Below, one piece after another: positions 10,002 through 20,215 of a stretch of DNA of 64,000 bases. The notes under the pieces are model-generated. The model saw only the letters and a program-made list of their open reading frames with translations. It was not told where the DNA came from and did no database searches. Both the position numbers and the translations under genes were made by a program. The stretch is from Triplophysa rosa (Eukaryota > Chordata > Actinopteri > Cypriniformes > Nemacheilidae). The number at the start of each line of letters is the position of its first letter. Within the stretch, counting starts at the first letter, position 1. Location: NCBI RefSeq assembly GCF_024868665.1, contig NC_079914.1, positions 2,969,744 to 3,033,743 on the forward strand. The letters run 5' to 3'.

Positions 10002-12299
10002 CACCTGCACAGCTTTGCAACACACTGACAACAAACAAACAGACTGTATGTATTTATTAGATCCCTTTTGTTAATGGCCAGTCAAGCCAGTTCAAAAGCA
10101 GTAAAACACCTCATTTCCAAGCTAATGGCAAAGACATGTTATTTAGGTTAGTATTGATCAAAACAGCCATCAAAAGACGTCAAGCGTTGAATCGGGGCAT
10201 TCGGTCACAGAGGACAGTAGCGGTGTATCAGTTTGGGCTAATCAACACTTCAAACTTACTGCACGCTTGACCTTAAACTGTATTCACCTTCCACCTCCAA
10301 ACCCACGCAATTTGCTGTGAAAAGTTAAACCCCTGAATGGTGTCCTTCGAGAATAGAAGCTAGTCACCGCTTCCACTCCACTGCCTTCAATTTACCAGAG
10401 GTGGTCAACTCCACAGATAGTGTTACCATCTAAATTATACGAGCCTGTCGGTTTGGGGAAACACCAAATACCTATTCTGTTTTTCTAGATAGAAGATATG
10501 AAATTAATTTGTTGGCTTGATGAGGTTGTAGGATGTTAGGGCTGAACTGTGGGCACGTCGACACCTGCAACAAAGGGGCGGTGATTGAGAAAGACTTGCA
10601 CAAACCATCCTGGTCAGGCAATTTCCCATAGGGAGGGAACTGTGGACAGTGTTGGGATTCAGACACATCACAAAAGCAGATTCCTCTAAATAAGAATCAC
10701 TCTACCGTATCGTCCAGTGCTTCTGATAATGATTAACAACATAGTTAGATGTCTCTTTTGACCAAAGCCAAAATATAACACACAGAATACATTTTTGAAC
10801 ATAAAACTAAATAATTTTATGTTTGATACAAATTGCTGCAATTCTGACAATTGCAGTAAAGTAAAAAATGAAGATGATTTGTTACAGCAGATGCTTGCTT
10901 TGAAAAATTATATGCACTCTCTACTATTTTGTAACATTGTCTTCAGTTGCTAAATGCAATACTTCCTATGCAAATGTCTTATGAACCTAAAGGCATCTTT
11001 CACATACAAATATTCAAGTTTGCAAGTACACATACACATATATGTTTTCTGTATTCTACCATCTGACACCTCACATGAGAATAATTCACATAACGTTCTG
11101 ATCTATAGACAGCTTTAAAAGAACAACATAAACAAACGTTACTGTGCATGCACACTTTTGTGGCCCAAACTTAACTTCCGTTACACATCCTTAAAGAATA
11201 GAGCACCTGATTCTTATTTTTTTATAACAAGCAAAAGAAATAACAGGTAAATTACATATAGCAAGTTAAAAGTATATCTACCCAGTAAAAGAACCGTTAC
11301 TTGGCTAACTTAAATGTGACCTATTTACACGACCTATTCAACAAATTGTTTATTAAAAAAATACATACAATAGAATTCAACAAATTGTTTATTTAATACA
11401 TTTATTATACAATAAAATATTATCATTAATTCATATTAATATAAATGAAATAAAACATAAATAGGCTGTCACGATTATTAAATAATCGTCTCATCGCCAT
11501 TGTTTGACCTCATCGTGATGGTTTCAGATCATCGCAATTATTGCACATCTCTATAGAAGACACTAGGGGGAGCTGTAGTGTATGTGCATATTGCATATTT
11601 TATTGTATGTATTGTAACTAAAGCATGGCAATACTTGCAAAATGTACCACCACAACACAATCACTTAAAAAACTCAAGCATATACCATAAAAATAACCTG
11701 CAGTACAATTTAATATTATTTCAGTGTGAAAACCAGTCTACCAAAAATCTTATTAACATAGAAGTAAACTTTTATTGTAGTCTTGCAAGTAAGAAAAAAA
11801 CAGACTAGAAGTTTTTCTATGACTGGTGGCATTTTAATGGTGGCTTCAATTCACTCCTGATCAATTTACTTAATTTACAAGTATCTGGCGGTTGTATTAT
11901 TGACAGGTAAAAGCCTAACCTTAAGTATGATGACCCAATTTTTTCTATGTATTTCCAAGAAAAAGAACATAGTCTTTATATTCAGAACAATATGGTCGTT
12001 TCAAAGCTGAATAAAAATGAGAATTAAAGTCAAAGCTCTAAAACAGACAATTAATTACAAACACGGGCCAGAAGTTAACTTCGGTCGTGTTGCCATGATA
12101 TTGCGTTGACTTAAAACAGCACAAAAAAAAATGCAAGAAGAGCAAATTACGAATTTTAAGCTCGTAAATGACACCTGTATAAACTAAAGTCTTATATTTT
12201 CCTGCAGCTCAACTGCATTAGCATCTATTCCCGGAAACACGAAAACTGATTAAAAAAATACATATTGTACCTTCAACGCACTCTACGTCACTTGGCCTA
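10002..12299. other. AT-rich intergenic DNA
   Basis: Apart from the fragment at 11465-11560 I see no repeat ends or coding. 10270-10430 is more complex and could be a short non-coding conserved stretch. Confidence 0.5.
11465..11560. repeat. Transposon-derived fragment
   Basis: 'GCTGTCACGATTATTAAATAATCG' type sequence (longest quoted part split: GCTGTCACGATTA, then TAATCG) ends in 'TTGCACATCTCTAT' and matches the style of fish hAT termini. No paired terminus or duplication could be defined. Confidence 0.3.
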
Positions 12300-12635
12300 G
12301 TCCACACGTACACGGGTATTTTTATAAACAACAGAATTGTTCCTTCTTCGTTTAAAAAAAGCCCCGCATCCACGAAAACACGCTATAAAGCGCTGCCAAA
12401 TGCATGCCAAACCAACAGGTGGCGATATAACCCTAACCATAAAGCCGTGTTGGCCAATCAGAAACCTGGAATCGGATTTCAGACAAAGGAGAGGTTACAT
12501 CGTCTACACGACAACACTGCAACCGGAGTTTCTAAAAAAGTCTTCACCCTGGCAGGAGTTTTCAAAAAAGTTCGGATTCAGTGACCGAGTACTGCGTTTG
12601 CGTCAGCCGCGAAAAAAATACCGTGTTCATGTGGA
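12300..12635. mobile_element. MITE, 336 bp, with imperfect terminal inverted repeats
   Basis: The left end GTCCACACGTACACGGGTAT (12300-12319) matches the inverse of the right end (ATACCGTGTTCATGTGGAC, 12617-12635) with a few mismatches. No clear target-site duplication is seen. An ORF of 137 codons (12337-12750) runs through it and out of its right end. Because the element interior is repeat-like, that ORF is not called as a gene. Confidence 0.55.
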
Positions 12636-14078
12636 CAGCAATGAAGATATCCGCCAAACATTTAATGAAACAGTAAATGAATTGGCTGATCCCACTGAAA
12701 GGGTTAAATTGCATGTCCAATCCCCACCCTGCATGTTGTCTCTGGCATAATATTATTTGGTTTTAAATCGGAGTACGTTTGCATCATCAGGGTGAACATC
12801 ACTTAGTACTAGTCAAATCTGCTTACCGATATGACTTGCTGTATTACTGAAGTGTTTATGCTTTTGGATTTATTTCTAGAGAATGCAAGCTGGTCTCCGA
12901 GAGCAGGTCTGAACTATCGGAAGCAAAGACATTAAATAAATGTAATCAATAGTGATTCATTTCGACGTCAAGTGGACACCACTTAATATAAAAGCATACT
13001 GTCATTGAATAAAGTCTTATGGAGCGCCTCATAGTTGTGTTATGTATATGCACATATAAAACTAATCAGTGTTGTTTTCATGCAGAGAAACTAAACAAAG
13101 AACTCATGAAACGTGCAATCAAACTGTCCAGAAGCTTGAAAGCTCTTCATGAGGCAAGATTCCTTTTGACTTTACACTATTACTTGTGAGAGTATGAAGC
13201 CATTATAGCTCATTTTCTGCTTTTGCACAACTTTTGCAGAATCGGCTTCTTTCAGTTTACCCTTAAGAAGAGCGAAAAACGAAAACGTTTGACACTTTAT
13301 GAAAACATACATATTTCATGAGAACCTCTACAGAGAAGCTGGCAAGCCACAAAAGGACTTTCCTCAATAGAGGTAATGCATACACCAGATGGCCTTTTTT
13401 CCACCAAAATTGTCTGTAATTGTTCGAATTTTGTCTCGATTGTTTTGTTTCATTCTCGCTTTACCGGCCCGCTAGATTCACATCTTTGTGATACTAACAG
13501 GTGTGATGTAAAATAGACGGAGACAGAATAAGGGAGGATTGGAACCAGGCCTACATAGCATGGCATTGAGCAAATCAAAGACGAAAATGGCACCGTTTTG
13601 CATCCACTTGAGAAAGATATTATGCTTCAGTGGGGGCCGTCTCTTGAGCTGTACGCTCGATATTGTGGTTACATTTTCAGACACTTCTAAACAAGGCCCT
13701 CAACTGCAATACATTAGAACTTGTGTATGTTGGCAGACCTTCAAGATATTGTCAGGATGAGTGCAAAACATATTGAAATCAGTCAATGTGGACAACAAAT
13801 CAGATAAATAATTTAATCATTTTTTTATGTAAATGCATTTAGTGTAAATTTTGTAAATTAAGATGGGATAGAGCTCAAGTTTACAAGCTTGAGGAAGAAA
13901 TTCTATAAATATTATGGTCCAAATTCAAGCGTCATTGCAGATTAAGTTTACATTTGTGTTTCCTAGTTGCACATACATAATCTGTGATGTAATTTATAGG
14001 GTCCTATTATTTCCGTGATGCTTAAAACGCTAACGGGATCAAACATAAAAATGAGATTTGCTGTATAACACAGAATTA
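12636..14078. other. Intergenic DNA with exon-like segments
   Basis: It contains three short open stretches preceded by pyrimidine-AG sites (12881-12945, 13085-13150, 13240-13318). None is recognised as a known protein, so no gene is called (see findings). Confidence 0.35.
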
Positions 14079-14375
14079 GGGATGCACCTTATCGGTATCG
14101 GGCCCGTTACTAAGCTCATGTACTCGTACTCGTAAAAATGCACCGACACCAAAGACCGATACCTCGTGTGACATAACTGACAGAAATTTGTTGTGAAATT
14201 TGCTTTGAAAATTCTGTAAAGCACATACAATTTTTTTTTATGATGTGTTTGAGGTGGAGTTGTTTGTAACTATGAAGCTATTTTATTTTTTATTAGTCTC
14301 ACTGTGTTTTGAAAAGGTACAGGCATCGGTATCGGGGAATACTAGAAAAAAAATATCGGTACTCGTACTCGCTCG
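14079..14375. repeat. hAT-like fragment rich in ATCGGTA/TACTCGTACTCG
   Basis: It starts TAGGGATGCACC, a common hAT terminus, and repeats 'TATCGG' and 'TACTCGTACTCG' words at both ends. The right terminus with the inverse GGTGCATCCCTA is missing, so the copy is truncated. Confidence 0.5.
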
Positions 14376-14716
14376 CACGGAATCTGGCAAATGTTTTACT
14401 TCTTAACCAGAAAGTAGTGTTGCACAGCTAGCAAAATGAAAATTGTGCTATAAATAACTGTAGCGAGGAAGGCGGGGCGAGAGCCGTGGGGCGAGTAAGG
14501 CGGGGCCGGCGGCGTAAGTGGCAACGAGTGTCAGCTGTGCGACCGCCGGTCCCCGCATGCCTCACGGGGGGAGCTCGGGAGCATAAGAGGACGAGCGACC
14601 GGACCATCGAGAGAGAGGACCGGGCCCGGAAGTTAAGTTTGTTTATGTTCGTGTGGCCGGCAGTCGACCGTGAGGTGGCTGCCGGCCTTTTATTTGCTGA
14701 ATTATTGTTTGTTAAG

Positions 14717-15345
14717 TCCAGTGTCGAATAAAAATGAGCCGAGCCGAGCCGGTCCAACAATTCGTCGACCCGGGGCATTGGGTAAGCGTCGAATTTCGAC
14801 ACTGAATTCACCTTGCGGTAGTCCACACAGAACCTGACCGAGCCGTCCGTTTTGGGAACCAAAACTATCGGGCTCGCCCAGTCACTGTTGGACTCTTCTA
14901 TTACCCCCAAATCTAGCATGGCCTCTAATTCTGCCTGAACAACCTTTTTCCTGTGTTCGGGTAAACGGTAGGCTCTACTACGCACCACCACTCCCGGATC
15001 GGTTTCGACATGGTGCCGTATGAGATTCGTTCGGCCTGGAAGGGGAGAAAACACATCGGCAAACTCCGCCTGTAGGCGGGCCAGGTCAGTGAGCTGAGAG
15101 GGTGAGAGGTGATCTCCACCCGGGGCCAGAGCAATGGAATGCGGTTTAATATTTGCTTCTGGCCCGAGATCCTCCTCTGCGGATACCACCGTCGCCAGCA
15201 TCACTGCCTCCTCCTCGCTCCATTTTTTAAGGAGGTTGAGGTGGTAAATCTGACGTGCGCCTCGCCTATCCGTCCGAATAACCTCATAGTCGAGGTCCCC
15301 GACTTGCCGTGTGACCTCAAAGGGTCCTTGCCACTTCGCAAGTAA
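14717..15345 (-). pseudogene. Gypsy integrase C-terminus joined in frame to RT N-terminus
   Basis: The minus-strand reading frame shows an integrase C-terminal GPY/F-type module ('KWQGPFEV', 15311-15336) followed without interruption by the RT leader and fingers ('FADVFSPLPGRTN', 'GVIEESNSDWASPIVLV', 'FCVDYRKVNSVS', 'FYSTLDLT'). It then stops abruptly where the LTR arm begins at about 14717. Integrase lying upstream of RT in one frame is the order known for Gmr1-type Gypsy elements (first described from cod) and differs from ordinary Ty3/Gypsy. The RT lacks its palm, so the fragment is dead. Confidence 0.75.
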
Positions 15346-15349
15346 TTTG

Positions 15350-15870
15350 GAGCTCACCAACCCGCTGACTGACCTCACTAAAAAGGAAGTACCCGATGCG
15401 GTCCAGTGGACGGAGCAGTGCCAGCAGGCTTTTACCAAGTTGAAGGCTGCCCTGTGTGGCGGGCCGCTCTTGCATTCCCCTAACTTTTCTCTCCCTTTTA
15501 TCCTGCAGACCGACGCGTCGGACAGAGGGCTGGGCGCAGTACTGTCCCAGCTGGTAGAGGGTGAGGAACGGCCGGTGCTGTACCTGAGCCGCAAGCTCTC
15601 CAAGAGGGAAGCTAGGTACAGCACCATAGAGAAGGAGTGTTTGGCTATCCGGTGGGCAGTCCTCACCCTCAGATACTACCTGCTGGGGCGGGAGTTCACC
15701 CTCTGTTCGGACCACGCTCCCCTCCAATGGCTCCACCGCATGAAAGACACCAATGCCCGGATCACCCGTTGGTATCTTGCTTTACAGCCTTTTAAATTCA
15801 AGGTGGTCCACAGGCCGGGTGCACAGATGGCTGTGGCTGACTTCCTCTCCCGGCAAGGGGGGGGGGGGAG
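15350..15870 (+). pseudogene. Gypsy RT thumb plus RNase H fragment
   Basis: The plus-strand frame carries the RT-connection motif 'LTDLTKK', then RNase H with 'ILQTDASDRGLGAVLSQ', 'YSTIEKECLAI' and 'TLCSDHAPLQWL', ending at 'VADFLSRQ'. These include the D/E/D-type RNase H positions. The frame is uninterrupted and continues as read-through into the LTR. There is no RT palm, so no complete enzyme is encoded. A purine-rich tract (15901-15917) lies just before the LTR start at 15918 and is a plausible polypurine tract. Confidence 0.8.
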
Positions 15871-15917
15871 GACTGCAGGCCGGATGGCTCCCCGGCCTGA
15901 GTCGGGCGGTGGGGGTA

Positions 15918-16251
15918 TGTGGCAAGGTGGGCGTGGTTCAGCGAAGTCTGCAGCGGGAGAGAGAGTGAGGAGACGAGCGGTGAGTGAGTGGCGCTCGCAC
16001 AAACAATAATTCAGCAAATAAAAGGCCGGCAGCCACCTCACGGTCGACTGCCGGCCACACGAACATAAACAAACTTAACTTCCGGGCCCGGTCCTCTCTC
16101 TCGATGGTCCGGTCGCTCGTCCTCTTATGCTCCCGAGCTCCCCCGTGAGGCATGCGGGGACCGGCGGTCGCACAGCTGACACTCGTTGCCACTTACGCCG
16201 CCGGCCCCGCCTTACTCGCCCCACGGCTCTCGCCCCGCCTTCCTCGCTACA
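15918..16251 (+). repeat. Complete LTR of the rearranged Gypsy element
   Basis: It begins TGTGGCAAGG directly after a purine tract and ends CCTCGCTACA, 334 bp with TG...CA termini. It is GC-rich and includes an AATAAA at 16016-16021, a candidate polyadenylation signal in the R region. Its last 253 bp form the right inverted arm. Confidence 0.8.
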
Positions 16252-16697
16252 ATAACGTTCAAATTTTTCAGATGCGTTTTACATAATCTGCTTGTTTTGC
16301 GTGTCTGTAAAAAAAGTGGTTTGGTTACGTGTACTGCACGCATAATGCTCGTGTGCTGCTTTCAACTGCATTGAAGCTAATGTCAAACACTCTTTGCGGT
16401 GAACCGTCAAAATAAAAGTCACATTAACTTGAATAAATTATAACACACCCAAATTTTACCACACCACCCACCTTGAATTTTTTATATTCGACCAGTGAGA
16501 ATAATATTTACTTTAGTAAAAAATGTGCTAGGAGAATAATATACATATAGCACTTTTTTTGTTTTAAACATTGCTTGATTAAAAATAGTACTTACATTTA
16601 GACCTGAAAACAAAAGAAAAAAGAAAATGTACTGGTAAGATGATTTATTAACATAGTTAAGTAGATTATACCTTATGTTACAGATCCCCCTGTATGG

Positions 16698-16904
16698 TTT
16701 AAACCAGTGGTCACCAACCCTGTTCCTGGAGATCGACTGTCCTGCAGACTGCAGCTCCAACCCTGCTTCAGCACACCTGTCTGTAATTATCAAGCAAACC
16801 TGAACACCTTGATTAGATAGTTCAGGTGTGTTTGATTGGGGTTAGAGCTGAAATCTTCAGGACTGTCGATCTTCAGGAGCAGGGTTGGTGACCACTGGTT
16901 TAAA
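16698..16904. repeat. Palindromic MITE (hairpin type)
   Basis: The left arm TTTAAACCAGTGGTCACCAA is mirrored by TTGGTGACCACTGGTTTAAA on the right. The internal words CTGGAGATCGAC / GTCGATCTTCAG and ACACCTG / CAGGTGTG are also mirrored, so the whole 207 bp can fold on itself. This is a dispersed family very common in cyprinid DNA. Confidence 0.75.
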
Positions 16905-17080
16905 GTATCCACTGTAGGTTTTTTATATAGTTTATAAGTGAATACTATTGTTTACTAAAGTATTTTATATGTGGGCAAATATATTACTTAATACAATAAA
17001 AAAAGGAAAACACAGAATTCAGAAAAATAAAAATGGCGAAAACAGAATTTGAGAAAAAATGAAGTGGATTTCATAGGGCC

Positions 17081-17647
17081 TTAAAGGGGTCATATGACAC
17101 AGCTAAAACAAATATTATCGTTTGTTTTGGGTGTAATGAAATTTGTATACACGATTTAAGGTTCAAAAACGCTGTATTTTCCACATACCGTGCATGTTTT
17201 TATCTCCTCTTTGCCCCGCATCTCTGAAACACGCAGATTTTTTACAAAGCTCATCACTCTGAAAAGCGAGATGCTATGATTGGCCAGTTAACCAGTGCGT
17301 AGTGATTGGTCGAATACGGCAAACGTGTGACGGAAATGTAACGCCTCTTACCATATTTGGAACATCAGGTTCCAAAGCAATTGTACTGACATTTACGCCT
17401 ACCTTACTTGCGTATACATTTGGGCGGTCTTAGTCAAATCATACCACGAACTGACGTAGATTTGTGGGGGTGTGGTTACACGAGGCATTTCAGGCAGGTC
17501 TGGGTGAGCATTCGCTTTTAGATAGAATGCATCTTTTGTTCCGACACTTTAATTTTTGCAATTTTGTGTGTCTAATACATGCATGGGCAACTTATAACAC
17601 ACCAAAGACACAGAAAAACACATATTCGCGCCATATGACCTCTTTAA
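17081..17647. mobile_element. TTAA-flanked MITE
   Basis: It starts TTAAAGGGGTCATATGAC and ends CATATGACCTCTTTAA, near-perfect terminal inverted repeats with TTAA at both ends. TTAA targets are used by piggyBac and Kolobok superfamilies, and I cannot choose between them. No transposase coding is seen. Confidence 0.75.
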
Positions 17648-17847
17648 ATATATCATAATACAATGCAAATTTGTGGTCACATTTCAGGCACAAGTTGCTT
17701 GTTGTTGATTATCCAAAAAGTATTTTTAGATGTATTTCTCTGCACATTATCATATTGTGTTTTAATTCCTCACGAAAAAATAACTTGATTTTAAAAAGTG
17801 AAAAAAGAAAACCTAAGTACGGGACTTAAGCCATGGTAACTACAAAT

Positions 17848-18186
17848 GGGCTATATGCTAGCGTTACCAAAGCCCTTTTAAAAGGAAAGCCTGCAGCCAT
17901 TCGGCTAAAAAGCGTAATGGCTAATGCTATCGCCCTGGCTTCAGCAGATGCTGTCCACCGCAGTGGTATATAGAAGTGCTGTTCTACCGTATTTGAAATG
18001 ATACTTTCATAAATTTACATGTCGTTATAACATTCAAATACTTCTACATACCACTGCGGTGTGCCGCAATGTACAGCATCTGCTAAATTTAAATATTTTC
18101 TCAGTTTTCCATTTCACTCTGCTTTAAGTCTCCCCAATCGGAAACTGCCGTGGGTGAAACGCGGAAGTAACGTGTGCATATAGCCC
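17848..18186. repeat. Inverted-repeat element with internal palindrome
   Basis: The outer words GGGCTATATG (17848-17857) and CATATAGCCC (18177-18186) are inverse. Internally, GCAGATGCTGT...CACCGCAGTGGTAT (17944-17970) is mirrored by ATACCACTGCGGTG...ACAGCATCTGC (18048-18083). Probably a MITE; no target duplication was defined. Confidence 0.5.
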
Positions 18187-18437
18187 GTTAATCGTGGTTT
18201 ATTAAATAAAAAAATAATCAAAATCTTTGTCTTAAATATAATTGTTCACTTTTGCATTGATCAACATCAATGCATAACTTTTTTCTACATTTTATTTCAA
18301 ACAATACTTGGACCGAAAAAAACAAACAAAAAAATGAATAGTGTAATTTACAGAAACAGAATCTGTAGTTTTCCGAGTTTGTGAGAACAGAAACAATGAA
18401 AGCGTAAAAGTTTGTTTTAAAGCCTGCTTTTCCAACA

Positions 18438-18527
18438 TGGCGCAGTCCCAACGGCAGCCCGCGGATAACCAGCGGAAGATTAGCTCAGCATCTCAGCAGT
18501 CTCTGCTACACCATCTATTAACATAGA
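18438..18527 (+). other. Short ORF (29 codons) upstream of the 134-codon ORF
   Basis: An ATG in the context CCAACATGG opens 29 codons ending in TAG. It is rich in Q/S and uses GC-richer codons than the flanking DNA. It lies 41 bp before the longer ORF, in the position of an upstream ORF or a 5' exon. Function unknown; it could be chance. Confidence 0.25.
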
Positions 18528-18568
18528 CTGGGCTGAAACCGAGATGTTTCCTTTTTTAACATTTTATC

Positions 18569-18973
18569 ATGGCTATGCAGGCCAGTTCCAGAACTGTTTC
18601 TTTCAGGCAAGTTCAAGTTCCCGCAGACAATCTCAAGCTTCCTTTGCTGTCACAGTCCCAAGATGTCCCCCCAAAAAATCAGGATATTTCCAATCTTGGC
18701 TTGATGGGCCGCGAGGAATTAAAAAAGGCAATTACAGAAACACGAAATCTTGTGTTTTCTATACAAATACATACCGGGGGAAGCAGATTACGGGAAATCC
18801 GAATTGCTGGTGAATTTGTCGGTCCCCGAATGATAGTTATTACCAAATGTAAACACTGCCAACCTGATGATATTGTGGTAAAACACTTCCCGCATAAAAC
18901 ATCTGCGGACTTGTTCAATTACCCAAAGCACATTAATAACCTCGTGAACAGCAGTCAAGATTTTTGCTTCTAA
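18569..18973 (+). CDS. Unrecognised 134-aa ORF
   Basis: ATG to TAA, 134 codons, in a frame with balanced composition ('GREELKKAITETRNLV', 'IRIAGEFVGPRMIVITK', 'CKHC'). I recognise no family: there is no signal peptide or membrane segment, and one CxxC pair lies around residues 94-97. The surrounding block (18430-19480) keeps many CpG dinucleotides while neighbouring DNA is CpG-poor. This fits either a young transposable element or an unmethylated promoter-like region. No TATA box or poly(A) signal could be tied to it. It may be a transposon-derived fragment, a real small gene or a chance ORF. Confidence 0.35.
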   Translation: MAMQASSRTVSFRQVQVPADNLKLPLLSQSQDVPPKNQDISNLGLMGREELKKAITETRNLVFSIQIHTGGSRLREIRIAGEFVGPRMIVITKCKHCQPDDIVVKHFPHKTSADLFNYPKHINNLVNSSQDFCF

Positions 18974-19480
18974 TCTTCTTTGGACAATGATGCAAGAAAA
19001 TCTGTCTGAAAGAATTTGAGTAAAGCCAAAGCGAGTAAGTTAATGAGCATTAGCTACTTTCAAGAGTTCGTCTGTCGATGCCGAGACGTCTAATCACAGT
19101 AAATAAGATAAGCACGGACATATCATAGACGACAGACGCACTGCGCTGGCCTGCGACCAAACCGCATTCTTACATGGCTGTAACACGAGCGCTACACGGA
19201 TAACGGGGAAGTAGCGGTTATCAACAATATATCCAATTAAAACGGGCACAAAGCAGTTCTCTCGAACTCAGAAGTGGAAAACAAACTATCCGAACAAGTG
19301 CGAAAGGAATGAAGCGTTAGCCGTCTTCCGTCATTAGCGTAGCTAATATGATTCTTCTCTGAAGTGTTAATGCGCCACATTATCGACAGCTGATATTTAA
19401 TAACACTTTTGCTTTGACAATGCTCAACGGAATAAAACAGAAACCAAGAACCGTATACGGTTCAAGCTCATTTAGCCTTT
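18974..19480. other. CpG-retaining non-coding block
   Basis: After the ORF the sequence continues with many CG dinucleotides (GAGACGTC, CACGAGCGC, ACACGGATAACGGGG, GCGTTAGCCGTC) and no long frame. It is either part of the same unidentified element or a CpG-island-like segment. Confidence 0.3.
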
Positions 19481-20124
19481 TCTCCCTCTCATTTTCTCTT
19501 CTCATGCCTCAGATACTGTGCTAAATACTTTATTTAGCATTTCATTATTCATAAGCGCTTTCTCGCCGATGCAGGTAACCATCTGCTGTGGCAGATTAAA
19601 GCTACGAAACCCGTCATTATCCAGCCGCGGGCACGACACGTTCATTTCTATGTGTTTCAGACTGTGGACACTCAGAGATATTCCATCTCCCCCCCACCCC
19701 GACATATCAACCTGGAAGAGCATTAAAGCCTAACCATGTGAATACCACCTATTCACGGCGAACTCATTGTTCACGGCAAGGTAAGTGGGAAAACCTTTAG
19801 ACTGTAATCACAGACGCAGCTGATTTCCAAACGCGAAAGACGGGGAGAAATTGGAAAAGCAATGTTGAGGTACTCAACTCCCGTGGCTTGTAGGATGCGA
19901 TGTGCAGGGGAGCGAGTCTAATTCTCTCTCCACCTTTTGGATGCCAAATTAAAGAACCGTGCCAAAAACAACATGGCAAGCTATTGACGTTTCTGGATGT
20001 ATGTGTGAAACCGCAGCATACGGCCGACCTACTTGCTGTCATAGACACCTGCTTGAGCTTCCGTTCACACTGCAACCAGAATTTTACCATAGTAATGAGC
20101 AAATGCTACATTGCATAAGAGATT

Positions 20125-20215
20125 AGGGACGCACAATATTATGGGCACACAGATATTATCAGACGATATTGTCTTAGAAATTAAATATCGGCATGGGCCC
20201 GATATGAAAAATGAC
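20125..20215. repeat. hAT-type terminal fragment
   Basis: 'TTAGGGACGCACAATATTATGG' type sequence (core TAGGGACGCACAATATTA) is followed by ATATTATC/GATATTGTC/GATATG words, as in one end of a common fish hAT MITE. The opposite end is not present. Confidence 0.4.

Larger units (their letters stand above)
14459..16251. mobile_element. Rearranged Gypsy element with inverted LTRs and 5-bp TSD
   Basis: The outer arms are inverted copies of the same sequence: 14459-14712 and 15999-16251 (254 and 253 nt) match with a single-base indel. Both outer tips are the CA end of the LTR (TGTAGCGAGG outward on the left, CCTCGCTACA on the right). The flanks are a perfect direct repeat ATAAC (14454-14458 and 16252-16256), the 5-bp duplication expected from an LTR-element integrase. 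Inside, integrase C-terminus and RT lie on the minus strand (15345-14717), and RT thumb/RNase H lies on the plus strand (about 15350-15870), head to head. The near identity of the arms implies a young insertion. Confidence 0.85.

Noticed and set aside
12337..12750. 137-codon ORF as a gene
   Set aside because: Most of it lies within a MITE with terminal inverted repeats, and no domain is recognisable.
14428..15666. 412-codon minus ORF as one protein
   Set aside because: Its ends read antisense RNase H and antisense LTR; only the middle is real IN/RT coding. It crosses the rearrangement junctions.
15676..16192. Minus-strand frames across RNase H and LTR
   Set aside because: Antisense shadows of the plus-strand RNase H and GC-rich LTR.
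14459..16251. DIRS-type element because of inverted terminal repeats
   Set aside because: DIRS elements do not create target duplications and use a tyrosine recombinase; here a 5-bp TSD and a DDE-type integrase fragment are present.
19502..20118. Opposed frames of 71-101 codons as small genes
   Set aside because: Overlapping frames on both strands with no domain, Kozak context or splice support.
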